Below, piece by piece: positions 16,045-25,037 of a stretch of 47,127 nt of DNA. Source of the DNA: an uncultured Anaerobiospirillum sp. (GTDB lineage Bacteria > Pseudomonadota > Gammaproteobacteria > Enterobacterales > Succinivibrionaceae); assembly GCA_944389785.1 (NCBI GenBank), contig CALXNP010000008.1:1-47127 (forward strand), written 5' to 3'. Both the position numbers and the translations under genes were made by a program. A model generated the notes under the pieces. The model was not told the DNA's origin. It was given only the letters and a program-made list of their open reading frames with translations, and ran no database searches. How positions within the stretch are numbered: the first letter of the stretch is position 1; each line of letters opens with the position of its first letter.

Positions 16045-16962
16045 TTAAAATTCAATAGGATTGAGTAAAACAGGACGACCACTTCTTTCTTTTAAGGCTT
16101 TTTGCAAAATATCTTGATTAATATTTTCATTTTTGAAGAATTCAAGATCTGCTTTACTAAAATTAAAATCATTATTAGTTTCTGATAAGATTTCTTCTTC
16201 ATTCATAGATAAAGGCTGATGTACCTCTATATAAATGGATCCATCATCTGTAGTGGTATACTTAATTGGCTCATTAATAAACTCAACTCGAGTGCCAATA
16301 GGTACATTATTAAATAAATATTCTATATCATCATTACGTAATCTAACACAGCCATGACTTACTCTTAAACCAATACCAAAATCAGCATTAGTACCATGTA
16401 TAGCATATAATCTGCCTATATAAATAGCAAACAATCCCATAGGATTATCAGGGCCTGCTGGCCAAACAGTAGGTAAATACTCGCCTCTTGCTCTATATTC
16501 AGCATGCATCTTAGCAGTAGGAGTCCAAGTTGGATTTGCTCTTTTGCGCTCTACCTTTGTTACCCAGTTAAGTGGTGTATCAGTGCCTAATTGACCAATA
16601 CCTATAGGTAAAACATCAACTTTATTACCGTGATAATAATAAAGACGCATTTCTGGTGAGTTAATCACAATACCTTGTCTTTTAGTATCTGGTAAAATTA
16701 CTTTGTTTGGTATAATTAGACGTGTACCATTAGCTGGTACAATAGGATCAACTTTAGGATTAGCCTCTATTAAATTAGATAAACCAAGCTGATAAGAAGC
16801 TGCTACATACTCCAAGGTGGTAGTGCCTTGCAAAGCTATTTGATAAACATCTTCTTGACCTACTATTTTAGTATTATCATCTATAGTGTAAGTATGAGCT
16901 AAAGCTATACTTGATAAAAAAGTGCTAGCTAAAGTCAAAAGCTTAAATGTATTTGTTTTCAT
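16045..16962 (-). CDS. periplasmic L,D-transpeptidase (YkuD domain, LysM)
   Basis: The 305-residue protein has a signal peptide ending near residue 22 (A-L-A), a LysM-like peptidoglycan-binding region (about 38-86) and a YkuD catalytic domain (about 96-228) with H189-G-T and S-H-G-C205-V-R-L-R-N. C205 is the nucleophile. This is the ErfK/YbiS/YcfS/YnhG group, which attaches Braun lipoprotein to peptidoglycan or makes meso-DAP to meso-DAP crosslinks; which one cannot be told here. The extended C-terminal tail (about 230-305) is charged and unassigned. It is a single-gene unit. Confidence 0.9.
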   Translation of the reverse strand: MKTNTFKLLTLASTFLSSIALAHTYTIDDNTKIVGQEDVYQIALQGTTTLEYVAASYQLGLSNLIEANPKVDPIVPANGTRLIIPNKVILPDTKRQGIVINSPEMRLYYYHGNKVDVLPIGIGQLGTDTPLNWVTKVERKRANPTWTPTAKMHAEYRARGEYLPTVWPAGPDNPMGLFAIYIGRLYAIHGTNADFGIGLRVSHGCVRLRNDDIEYLFNNVPIGTRVEFINEPIKYTTTDDGSIYIEVHQPLSMNEEEILSETNNDFNFSKADLEFFKNENINQDILQKALKERSGRPVLLNPIEF

Positions 16963-17068
16963 GTTAAACTATTCCACAATCTACTTTACTTAAATTGTAT
17001 CTAAAATTATAAAAGCTGTATAGTCTTAGACTATCATTAAATACCTATACAATAAATTTTATTAAAGC

Positions 17069-17096
17069 TAATAAGTTAGCAATTTTATTCGATAAA
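17069..17096 (+). promoter_or_regulatory. possible sigma-28 (FliA) promoter of the flagellin gene
   Basis: TAATAAGT (17069-17076) and TTCGATAA (17088-17095) sit at the spacing of the FliA consensus TAAAGTTT-N11-GCCGATAA. The -10 core CGATAA is intact; the -35 match is partial. The position, about 36 bp before the flagellin ATG, is right for a flagellin gene. Confidence 0.45.
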
Positions 17097-17131
17097 TATA
17101 TAGTAGTTAAAAATTTAAAAGGAATCTTTAA

Positions 17132-18352
17132 ATGGCATTATATTTAACAAATATAAGCGCTTTGAGTGCTCAAAGATATTTATCTAATGCCACTAATGCA
17201 TTAGATACTGTATATAAGAGACTATCATCAGGTTTGCGCATTAACAGTGCTAAAGATGATGCCGCAGGTTTGCAAATAGCAAATCGAATGACATCACAAA
17301 TAAAAGGTCTTATGCAAGCTAATCGCAATGCTAGTGATGGTATAGCTCTTGCGCAAGTAGCAGAAGGTGCCATGGATGAAATGACTACTATGTACCAAAA
17401 ACTACGCACTATGGCTATCCAATCAGCTAATGGCACTAATACTAGTTTAGATCGAGAAGCTATACAAAAAGAAGCTTTAGCTCTATCTAGTGAAATTACA
17501 AGAATCTCACAAAAAACTACTTATAATGGAGCAACTTTACTATCTGGTGCTAATGATAAAAATAGTATCTTACAAAATGGCAAGATAAGTTTACAAGTAG
17601 GTGCCTATGCCAATGACACTATAGATATAAACTTAAGTCAAGGTTATTCTACCTATCAAACTATAACTACATCTTTGTTTGGAGATTATAAAGATCCATC
17701 TGATGTAGTCTTGAACGTTCAAGTAATAGCCGATGCTGATTATTTAAGTGAATTTGATAGCCATGATGATATTAGTGCAGGCATTGACATGGCTAATGGT
17801 GAAATAAAAATTAGTGCGACTCAAGCTAATCAATTATTATCAGGAAAAACAGCTTCTGCTAATATTACCAATGGCACGATAGCTGCGGGTAATTTAGCCA
17901 TAAGTAAAGAGCAGATGTTTGATTTAATAGATGGTTCTTTAAAAGAAGGCTCTTTAGGTAATGATTTTTTAAAAGCTGTATATGGTTTTAGTGTAATTGG
18001 TAATAAGGTTGCTGATACTAGTACCAATGTAAAAGTAAATAGTCTGCAAATTGATCTAAGTACAGCAAAATCGTCACAAGCTGCCATTAACAATATAGAT
18101 AAATATATTGCTAATGTTGATGGTGCAAGAGCAGATCTTGGTGCCATACAAAATCGTCTTGAGTCTACTATACGTAATCAATCTAACATTATGGAAAATA
18201 CTATGGATGCTAGATCTCGTATTTTAGATACTGATTATGCTCAAGAAAGTGCTGCTCTCATTCAAAATACTATCATGCAGCAAGCTGCTTTATCTATGTT
18301 GCAGCAAGCCAATCAAAGAACAAATCTTATTTTATCTTTGCTAGGGCAATAA
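17132..18352 (+). CDS. fliC: flagellin
   Basis: A 406-residue flagellin, the filament subunit secreted through the flagellar export apparatus. The N-terminal D0/D1 (about 1-140) has S-S-G-L-R-I-N-S-A-K-D-D-A-A-G and the TLR5-region sequence L-Q-x-I-R-type helix L-R-T-M-A-I-Q-S-A-N-G-T; the C-terminal D1/D0 (about 320-406) has R-A-D-L-G-A-I-Q-N-R and ends L-L-G-Q. The central surface region (about 170-315) is short and unlike other proteins I know. An AAAGGAATC ribosome binding site precedes the ATG. No other flagellar gene is nearby, so this is a detached structural gene. Confidence 0.95.
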   Translation: MALYLTNISALSAQRYLSNATNALDTVYKRLSSGLRINSAKDDAAGLQIANRMTSQIKGLMQANRNASDGIALAQVAEGAMDEMTTMYQKLRTMAIQSANGTNTSLDREAIQKEALALSSEITRISQKTTYNGATLLSGANDKNSILQNGKISLQVGAYANDTIDINLSQGYSTYQTITTSLFGDYKDPSDVVLNVQVIADADYLSEFDSHDDISAGIDMANGEIKISATQANQLLSGKTASANITNGTIAAGNLAISKEQMFDLIDGSLKEGSLGNDFLKAVYGFSVIGNKVADTSTNVKVNSLQIDLSTAKSSQAAINNIDKYIANVDGARADLGAIQNRLESTIRNQSNIMENTMDARSRILDTDYAQESAALIQNTIMQQAALSMLQQANQRTNLILSLLGQ

Positions 18353-18373
18353 ATTTAAATAAAAATAAACTTA

Positions 18374-18409
18374 GGTAGTGAGTATTACTCACTGCCTTAA
18401 TGTGTTTTT
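18374..18409 (+). terminator. rho-independent terminator of the flagellin gene
   Basis: A 9-bp stem (GGTAGTGAG with CTCACTGCC, one G-U pair, loop TATTA) is followed by TTAATGTGTTTTT. It lies 21 bp after the flagellin stop. Confidence 0.75.
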
Positions 18410-18812
18410 ATGAAGCACAAATAACTTATCTAAGTTATAATTTGATGCTTATGACTAAAAATTGCATAGCTTTATCTTGATTTTCTATATATTCAATGCT
18501 AGCCTAAACACCATTAAAAAATTTAATCCACACTTATAATTCTCTAACCAAAAGCTAAATAAACTTTAGCTTAAGATCTAAGATTATTGGTGTAAACTAG
18601 TAAAACTTATTAAAAACTTTTGACCCTATTAGATTAAAATAAAATAAGCTTAACAAAGCAGTATGCTTATACCAAATTCATAAACTTTGGTAAAAATAAT
18701 TTGTTAACTTATTAGATACAATTAAAGCTAATTGTGGCAAAATAATACATTATTTTAATATTAACAGGCTTTAGCCTAAATGTGATTTTCCCTTGGAAAT
18801 TGGAGCGTCAAG
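18410..18812. other. gene-free spacer upstream of leuS
   Basis: No ORF or RNA gene is supported. It holds an 8-bp hairpin (18552-18572, AAGCTAAA/TTTAGCTT), a short hairpin at 18670-18690 (ACCAAA/TTTGGT) and, just before leuS, AGGCTTTAGCCT (18769-18780). The leuS ribosome binding site is GGAG at 18800-18803. The length leaves room for leader-based control of leuS, but no leader peptide with leucine codons was found. Confidence 0.4.
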
Positions 18813-21407
18813 ATGGCAACTAATGTTGCATATAACCCACAAGAATTAGAGCCAGAAGTACAAAAATACTGGCAAGATAATCAAACCTTCCATGCTAAAG
18901 AAGATAAAAATAAAGAAAAGTATTATTGCTTAGTTATGTTCCCATACCCATCTGGAAGATTACACATGGGACATGTGCGTAACTATACTATTGGCGATGT
19001 AATTGCAAGATATCAAAGACTTTTAGGTAAAAATGTAATGGCACCTATTGGTTGGGATGCTTTTGGACTCCCAGCTGAAAATGCTGCCATTAAAAACAAT
19101 GCTCAACCTGCTGATTGGACTTATGCCAATATAAAATACATGAAAGAGCAATTACAATCTTTAGGTCTATCATATGATTGGGCTCGTGAAGTAGCTACTT
19201 GCCGTCCAGAATATTATAAATGGGAACAACAATTTTTCACCAAACTTTATGAAAAGGGTCTTGTTTATAAAAAAGTATCTACAGTTAATTGGTGTCCTAA
19301 TGATCAGACTGTACTTGCTAATGAACAGGTTGAAGACGGTAAATGTTGGAGATGTGATACCCCTGTAGAGTTACGTGAAATTCCTCAATGGTATTTAAAA
19401 ATTACAGCTTATGCTGAAGAATTATTAAAAGATATTGATAATCTAACTGATTGGCCAGAGCGTGTACGTACTATGCAACGTAATTGGATTGGCAGATCAG
19501 AAGGTCTTGAGATTAAATTTAAAATTGAAAATTCTGATGAAGAAGTTATTGTCTATACAACAAGACCTGATACTTTTATGGGCGTAACTTACATGGCTAT
19601 TTCAGCTGCTCATCCTTTAGCTAAAATAGCTGCTAGCGAAGATGAAGCAATTGCTGCTTTTTGTAAAGAGTGTAAGAGCCAAAAATTCGCAGAAGCCGAT
19701 ATCTCTACTATGGAGAAAAAAGGCATGCGTACAAGATTTAACGCCATACACCCATTAAATGGAAGAAAAGTACCTATCGTAATTGCAAACTTTGTAATTA
19801 TGGATTATGGTACAGGTGCTGTTATGGCTGTACCTGCTCATGATGAGCGTGACTATGAATTTGCCAAAAAATATAATCTTGAAATTATACCTGTAATCAA
19901 ACCAAAAGATGGCAGTGAGCTTGATATTTCTAAACAAGCCTATACAGAGCATGGTATTTTATTTGACTCTGGTGAATTTGATGGTCTTGATTTTGAAGGT
20001 GCCTTTAATGCTATTGCTAATAAACTAGAAAGCTTAGGTGTAGCAAAACGTACTGTAAATTATCGTTTACGTGATTGGTGTATTTCACGTCAAAGATATT
20101 GGGGTGCACCTATCCCTATCTTAAATATAGATGGCACTGATAAAATGGTAGCAGAATTAGATGAAAATCTACCTGTTACTCTACCTACTGATGTAAAAAT
20201 CGATGGAGTTACCTCTCCTTTAAAGAGCGATCCTAAGTGGTCAAAGACCACATATAAAGGTCAAGCAGCTACAAGAGAAACTGATACCTTTGATACTTTT
20301 ATGGAATCTTCTTGGTATTACGCAAGATACTGTTCTCCTCGTTATGAAGAAGGCATGGTAGATAAAGAGGCTGCAGATTATTGGTTGCCTGTTGATCAAT
20401 ATATTGGTGGTATTGAGCATGCTGTATTGCACCTACTATACTCTCGCTTCTTCTTTAAGCTTATGCGTGATTGTGGTATGGTTAAGTATGATGAGCCATT
20501 TAAGCGTTTGCTTTGTCAAGGTATGGTACTTGCTGATGCTTTCTATTACATGGAAAATGGTCAAAAAGTATGGGTAAATCCACTTGATGTAACTGTAAGT
20601 CGTGATGACAAAGGAAATATTATCAAAGCAGTTGATTTGCAAGGACATGAATTAGTGCATGAAGGCATGATTAAAATGTCAAAGAGCAAAAACAATGGTA
20701 TCGATCCAGAAGATATGGTAAAGCTATATGGTGCTGATACTGTACGCTTATTTATGATGTTTGCAAGCCCTGCAGAACTAACTTTAGAGTGGCGTCAATC
20801 AGGTGTTGAAGGTGCTCACCGTTTTGTTAAGAAATTATGGAATCAAGTTGTTGATTTAGTTAATGAAGGTCCTTATGTAGCTTTAGACAAGACAGCTTTA
20901 AATGCTACACTCAAAAAACTGCGTACAACTTTACATACAACTATCAATAAAGTTACTGATGATATTGGCAGACGTCAAACCTTTAATACTGCTATTGCTT
21001 CTATTATGGAATTATTAAACGAAACAGCAAAGATTGCCCAAGACAAGTCAGAGCAAGCTCGTGCTTTACGTTATGAAATCTATAATACTGTAGTTGTATT
21101 ACTTTACCCAATTACTCCACATATTTGCTTTAAGCTCTACTCTATGCTTGGCAATAAAGGTACAATAGATGCTAATGCTAAATGGCCAGTAGTCGATCAA
21201 GAGGCACTTATTGCAGATGATATGTTAATTGTGGTACAGATTAATGGTAAAGTACGTGCCCGTGTTAATGTAAGTGCTAATGCTGATGAAGAAAGCATTA
21301 AAGCTAAGTGCTTTGAAGATGATAATGTAGTTAAATTCACCACAGGTAAAGAGATTAAGAAGATAATTTATGTAAAAGGCAAATTGCTAAATATTGTCGT
21401 TGCATAA
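18813..21407 (+). CDS. leuS: leucyl-tRNA synthetase
   Basis: A class I aminoacyl-tRNA synthetase of 864 residues that charges tRNA-Leu. The ATP-binding signatures are H51-M-G-H54 and K621-M-S-K-S625. The editing (CP1) domain lies between about 220 and 420 and includes [15 protein letters not shown]. Length and motif positions fit the bacterial enzyme. It opens the conserved leuS-lptE-holA-nadD order. Confidence 0.97.
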   Translation: MATNVAYNPQELEPEVQKYWQDNQTFHAKEDKNKEKYYCLVMFPYPSGRLHMGHVRNYTIGDVIARYQRLLGKNVMAPIGWDAFGLPAENAAIKNNAQPADWTYANIKYMKEQLQSLGLSYDWAREVATCRPEYYKWEQQFFTKLYEKGLVYKKVSTVNWCPNDQTVLANEQVEDGKCWRCDTPVELREIPQWYLKITAYAEELLKDIDNLTDWPERVRTMQRNWIGRSEGLEIKFKIENSDEEVIVYTTRPDTFMGVTYMAISAAHPLAKIAASEDEAIAAFCKECKSQKFAEADISTMEKKGMRTRFNAIHPLNGRKVPIVIANFVIMDYGTGAVMAVPAHDERDYEFAKKYNLEIIPVIKPKDGSELDISKQAYTEHGILFDSGEFDGLDFEGAFNAIANKLESLGVAKRTVNYRLRDWCISRQRYWGAPIPILNIDGTDKMVAELDENLPVTLPTDVKIDGVTSPLKSDPKWSKTTYKGQAATRETDTFDTFMESSWYYARYCSPRYEEGMVDKEAADYWLPVDQYIGGIEHAVLHLLYSRFFFKLMRDCGMVKYDEPFKRLLCQGMVLADAFYYMENGQKVWVNPLDVTVSRDDKGNIIKAVDLQGHELVHEGMIKMSKSKNNGIDPEDMVKLYGADTVRLFMMFASPAELTLEWRQSGVEGAHRFVKKLWNQVVDLVNEGPYVALDKTALNATLKKLRTTLHTTINKVTDDIGRRQTFNTAIASIMELLNETAKIAQDKSEQARALRYEIYNTVVVLLYPITPHICFKLYSMLGNKGTIDANAKWPVVDQEALIADDMLIVVQINGKVRARVNVSANADEESIKAKCFEDDNVVKFTTGKEIKKIIYVKGKLLNIVVA

Positions 21408-21436
21408 AGCTTTTAGTCCAAATAAAGGAGATTGAT

Positions 21437-22159
21437 GTGAGAACAATAAACTTACTTAGTGTACTGTCTGGTATAAGCTTGATGTTTACAGGCTGTGGCT
21501 TTTCACTACCAAATCAAGCTAATATAAGTGAGTCTATAACTGACATCAATCTTTGTGGTGATTATCATGATCAATTTTACAAATATGTAAAACGTGATCT
21601 AACTACACATGGTGTCATTGTGCATGATAGTTGTGACAATGACACTACCATACCGCAATTAGTATTACCAAATATACAAACTAATGAATATATAGCTTCT
21701 GTTGATTCTAAAGCTCAAGCTATTGAATATGATATTATTGTAACATCTAATGCAACTTTATATATTTCAAATCACAGACCCATTATTATTAACAATTCAT
21801 TAACTCGTTCAGTCTTAAATAAAACAGGTCATTCTTTAGCTTCAGAAAATGAAAAACGTATTTTAATTGATGAAACTAGCCAAGAACTAGCCTCACAATT
21901 AGTTATGCGTTTAAATTATTTGGGAAGATTATCTGATCCTAATGCGCATATACCAATGCCTCAAGAACTTGTCTATTCTCAAGAAGAAACCAATAAAAAT
22001 ATTACTGCTGAAAAAAAATTACCTTTAATTGAAGCTTTACGTCAAGCTGATAACAATGACCAAAATCAAGCCACAGTGGTAAATTTTGATGATTTAAATA
22101 ATGGACACAAAATCTTAGAGCAAAAATTACCAAAAGTTGAAGCTGAACTTATAGACTAA
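21437..22159 (+). CDS. lptE: LPS-assembly lipoprotein LptE
   Basis: LptE is the outer membrane lipoprotein that plugs LptD and helps insert lipopolysaccharide into the outer leaflet. The product is 240 residues, starts with GTG after AAAGGAG, and has a lipobox F-T-G-C20 followed by G-F-S-L-P, like the C-G-x-x-L-R start of known LptE. The sequence is poorly conserved as usual for LptE, and the acidic C-terminal extension (about 180-240) makes it longer than E. coli LptE (193). The position between leuS and holA supports the call strongly. Confidence 0.9.
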   Translation: MRTINLLSVLSGISLMFTGCGFSLPNQANISESITDINLCGDYHDQFYKYVKRDLTTHGVIVHDSCDNDTTIPQLVLPNIQTNEYIASVDSKAQAIEYDIIVTSNATLYISNHRPIIINNSLTRSVLNKTGHSLASENEKRILIDETSQELASQLVMRLNYLGRLSDPNAHIPMPQELVYSQEETNKNITAEKKLPLIEALRQADNNDQNQATVVNFDDLNNGHKILEQKLPKVEAELID

Positions 22160-22165
22160 GTTATT

Positions 22166-23269
22166 ATGGCACATATATATATAATCTCTGCAGATGAGCC
22201 TTTATTAAAAAAAGATGCTAGCGATAATCTTATGCATCAAGCCCGTAATCTCTATCCTAAAGCTACTTTTATGCTGTTTAATAATCTAGACTTTGCAGGC
22301 GTAGGAGGTACTAATTTATCTGCTTTAGAAAATGAATTAATGGATGCAGGTTTATTTGTAGAAGATAAAATTATTAAAATTTATTTAAAAGATCTAGATA
22401 AAACAGCTGTTGATGTACTTATGTGTATAGCTAAGTACTATCATGATGGTCTATTTATAATAATTGATTTACCTAGAATACTTGCAAGTTATAAAAAAGT
22501 TGAAGCTAAAAATTATGAACCAGAAAAAAAAGGGAAAAAAAGAGCTCTTGAAAGCTTAAAAAAAGACGCTATTGCATATATTAAAGCTTTAGGAGGACAA
22601 CTTGATATTATATATGCTCCTGATGAGAATAATTTAAAGCAATGGATATATGAAAAAGCTTTAGGATATAAATTAAACTTAACTAGCAGTGCTATAAATT
22701 ATTTAGCTCAAAGTTCTGAAGGCAACTTAACTGCTATTGATCAAATTTTAGTACAAATTAGCCTAAGCTCTTTTGCAAAAAATCAAATTGACGAAAAAAT
22801 TTTAGAGCAAAGTTTTAGTCAAGATGCTAGATTTTATGTCTATGATTTTATTGATGCTTTACTTGAAGCTAATTGTATTAAAGCATTAAATATTCTTAAT
22901 GCTGTTTGTAATGGTTATGGTCAAAATAAATTAAGTGTATTGATTACTTTAATTAATCGTTTAAATGTATGTTTTGAGGCAATTTGTAAGGGTAAGGAAA
23001 TTAAACTTAATAGTTTAAATTCAAAAGAACAATTAGCTTTTTTCAATCAATATGGCTTTAAAATAAAAAAAGGACAAATGTTACTACTTAAAGCTATACA
23101 ATATCTGCCTTTTGATAATTTATATTTTTTAATTAAAAGTTTAAATCAAGCTGCTATTTATCTGCAAAATTTTGATATAGAATCCTGTATCTTAAAATTA
23201 CAGCAGTTAGCAGTGGCTATTAAAAATACTAAAGCAAGAGAACTTGAGGCTATAGATTTAGATGCGTAA
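22166..23269 (+). CDS. holA: DNA polymerase III subunit delta
   Basis: HolA is the delta subunit of the clamp loader that opens the beta sliding clamp. The 367-residue protein shows the delta layout: an N-terminal AAA-like domain (I-Y-I-I-S-A-D-E-P-L-L-K-K-D-A), a lid region with the A-x-E-G-N-L-x-A-I-D-Q motif (about 189-199), and a C-terminal helical collar. It overlaps nadD by 8 bp, indicating coupled translation. Confidence 0.93.
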   Translation: MAHIYIISADEPLLKKDASDNLMHQARNLYPKATFMLFNNLDFAGVGGTNLSALENELMDAGLFVEDKIIKIYLKDLDKTAVDVLMCIAKYYHDGLFIIIDLPRILASYKKVEAKNYEPEKKGKKRALESLKKDAIAYIKALGGQLDIIYAPDENNLKQWIYEKALGYKLNLTSSAINYLAQSSEGNLTAIDQILVQISLSSFAKNQIDEKILEQSFSQDARFYVYDFIDALLEANCIKALNILNAVCNGYGQNKLSVLITLINRLNVCFEAICKGKEIKLNSLNSKEQLAFFNQYGFKIKKGQMLLLKAIQYLPFDNLYFLIKSLNQAAIYLQNFDIESCILKLQQLAVAIKNTKARELEAIDLDA

Positions 23270-23921
23270 TATTGCTTTTTTTGGAGGTTCTTTTGATCCA
23301 ATTCACAAAGATCATGTAGCTTTATGCTTAAAAGCTAAAAAGCTATTAAAACTTGATCTAATTTACCTTATACCAAATGCAGCACCACCACATAAAAATA
23401 CACTGCAACAAAATTTTAACACACGTGTAAATTTAATAAATCTAGCTATTGGTAAATATAACTTTCTTAAGGTTCTTGATTTAGAGCAAGATCATAAAGT
23501 AAAACACTATACCTATAATAGCTTAGTACAGTTACGCCAAAACTTTAGTAACGATAAATTATTCTTTATTATGGGACAAGATAGTCTTTATAACTTACAT
23601 ACCTGGTATAAAGGTTTTGAATTATTAAATTTAACCAATCTTGTTGTTATGCAAAGACGAGGTGTTGATATTAAGCTTAATGAACAAGTGCAAAATTTTA
23701 TCAAACAGCATGGCATTGCATATCAAAACTATAATTATAAAGAACACAAATTAATTTTAATTTCCCAAAGTCTGCATAAATTAAGCTCAAGCAGTTTAAG
23801 AGCCAAATTAAAATTATGCTATCTTAATAATAAATCAGCTCACAATTTTGTACGTAAATACTTAAATAAAAAAGTAAGACAATATATCTTTAAGCATCAC
23901 TTATATGCTGATCCGCTCTAA
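23262..23921 (+). CDS. nadD: nicotinate-nucleotide adenylyltransferase
   Basis: NadD converts nicotinate mononucleotide and ATP to deamido-NAD in NAD synthesis. The 219-residue protein carries the nucleotidyltransferase motif G-G-S-F-D-P-I-H15-K-D-H18 near its start and S-S-S-S-L-R-A near its C-terminus (ISSTxIR-like). The usual H-x-G-H is H-K-D-H here, a glycine-to-aspartate change beside the second catalytic His. The start lies inside holA. Confidence 0.93.
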   Translation: MRNIAFFGGSFDPIHKDHVALCLKAKKLLKLDLIYLIPNAAPPHKNTLQQNFNTRVNLINLAIGKYNFLKVLDLEQDHKVKHYTYNSLVQLRQNFSNDKLFFIMGQDSLYNLHTWYKGFELLNLTNLVVMQRRGVDIKLNEQVQNFIKQHGIAYQNYNYKEHKLILISQSLHKLSSSSLRAKLKLCYLNNKSAHNFVRKYLNKKVRQYIFKHHLYADPL

Positions 23922-24144
23922 TATAAATCTACTTTAATATTAAATAAAGCTTCTTTTATATAAAAAAAATTCACAATATATGTGATAACATAAAGAACGA
24001 TTTTAAAAATCTAAAGTCTAATGCTTAGTAACTTTAAAAAAATTTACATAGTTAATGTATTAATCTTTTTAAACAAAAGCATATTGCTCAAAACTGATAA
24101 AAAGAGCAATAAACGAGAATTTAATAAGCATAATTTTGCTTTTA

Positions 24145-24153
24145 TGTTATAAT
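24145..24153 (+). promoter_or_regulatory. extended -10 promoter for rsfS-rlmH and downstream genes
   Basis: TGTTATAAT is an extended -10 (TGnTATAAT), 30 bp before the rsfS ATG, in the 261-bp gap after nadD. No good -35 hexamer is present, as expected for the extended class. E. coli has cobC in this gap; no such gene is here. Confidence 0.45.
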
Positions 24154-24182
24154 TTGCATTTATTTTAAAAACAGTAAAGCAT

Positions 24183-24551
24183 ATGATTAATATACAAAAA
24201 GAATCAATTTTAAATCAAACTTCAAAACTTGTTGATTTTTGCCAAAAAAGCTTAGATAACTCTAAAGCTTTAGACATAGTAAGTATCAATGTTGCAGGCC
24301 ATTCATCAATTACTGATGAGATGATTATCTGTACAGGAACTTCTAACCGTCATGTAGGTGCTATTGCAGATAGATTAGTTGATCATTTAGCACAATATGG
24401 TGTACATGGTGTTAGCATCAGTGGTAAAAATGAAGGTTTATGGGTCTTAGTAGATGTAGGTAATGTCATAGTACATATTATGCAACAAGAGGCTCGTGAG
24501 CGTTATGGTCTTGAAGATTTGTATAAATGTGTTGTAGCAGGTGCTAACTAA
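24183..24551 (+). CDS. rsfS: ribosome silencing factor RsfS
   Basis: RsfS binds ribosomal protein L14 and blocks subunit joining during starvation. The 122-residue protein has the Iojap/DUF143 signatures: D-x-M-I-I-C-T-G-T-S-N-R-H-V, the G-W-type W-V-L-V-D-V-G-N-V-I-V-H-I-M segment and R-E-R-Y-x-L-E-D-L-Y. rlmH begins at the very next base. Confidence 0.96.
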   Translation: MINIQKESILNQTSKLVDFCQKSLDNSKALDIVSINVAGHSSITDEMIICTGTSNRHVGAIADRLVDHLAQYGVHGVSISGKNEGLWVLVDVGNVIVHIMQQEARERYGLEDLYKCVVAGAN

Positions 24552-25022
24552 GTGAAAATTATTTTAATTGCAGTTGGTAATAAAATGCCATCTTGGGTAT
24601 GTGAGGGCTTTTTAGAATATCAAAAAAGAATGCCTAGTGACATGCGTTTGCAATTAGTTGAAATAGCCCCTGAAAAAAGAGTAAATAAAGGTAGTGAGGA
24701 AAAGTCAAAGCTAAAAGAAAGTCTAGCTATAGAAAATGCTATACCTAAAAAAGCCTATGTGATAGCACTTGATGAAAGAGGCAAACAATATACCTCAATT
24801 GAACTATCTCAAAAAGTATCAAACTGGCGTAGTCTTGGTAAGGATGTAGTAATAATTATAGGTGGCCCTAATGGCTTAACAGATGCTCTCAAAAATAAGG
24901 CAGATGAGCTTATTTCTTTATCTAAATTAACCTTGCCTCATCCTTTAGTAAGAGTTTTTCTAGCTGAAACTCTATATAGGGCATATAGTATAGGACAAAA
25001 TCTACCTTACCATAGAGAATAA
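24552..25022 (+). CDS. rlmH: 23S rRNA pseudouridine-1915 N3-methyltransferase RlmH
   Basis: A 156-residue SPOUT methyltransferase that methylates pseudouridine 1915 in helix 69 of 23S rRNA. It has A-L-D-E-R-G-K-Q-Y, the SAM-binding knot sequence I-I-G-G-P-N-G-L and the C-terminal L-P-H-P-L-V-R-x-x-L-A-E-x-L-Y-R-A and N-x-P-Y-H-R-E ending. GTG start, directly after rsfS. Confidence 0.97.
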   Translation: MKIILIAVGNKMPSWVCEGFLEYQKRMPSDMRLQLVEIAPEKRVNKGSEEKSKLKESLAIENAIPKKAYVIALDERGKQYTSIELSQKVSNWRSLGKDVVIIIGGPNGLTDALKNKADELISLSKLTLPHPLVRVFLAETLYRAYSIGQNLPYHRE

Positions 25023-25037
25023 GGGTTTTAAAAAAAA

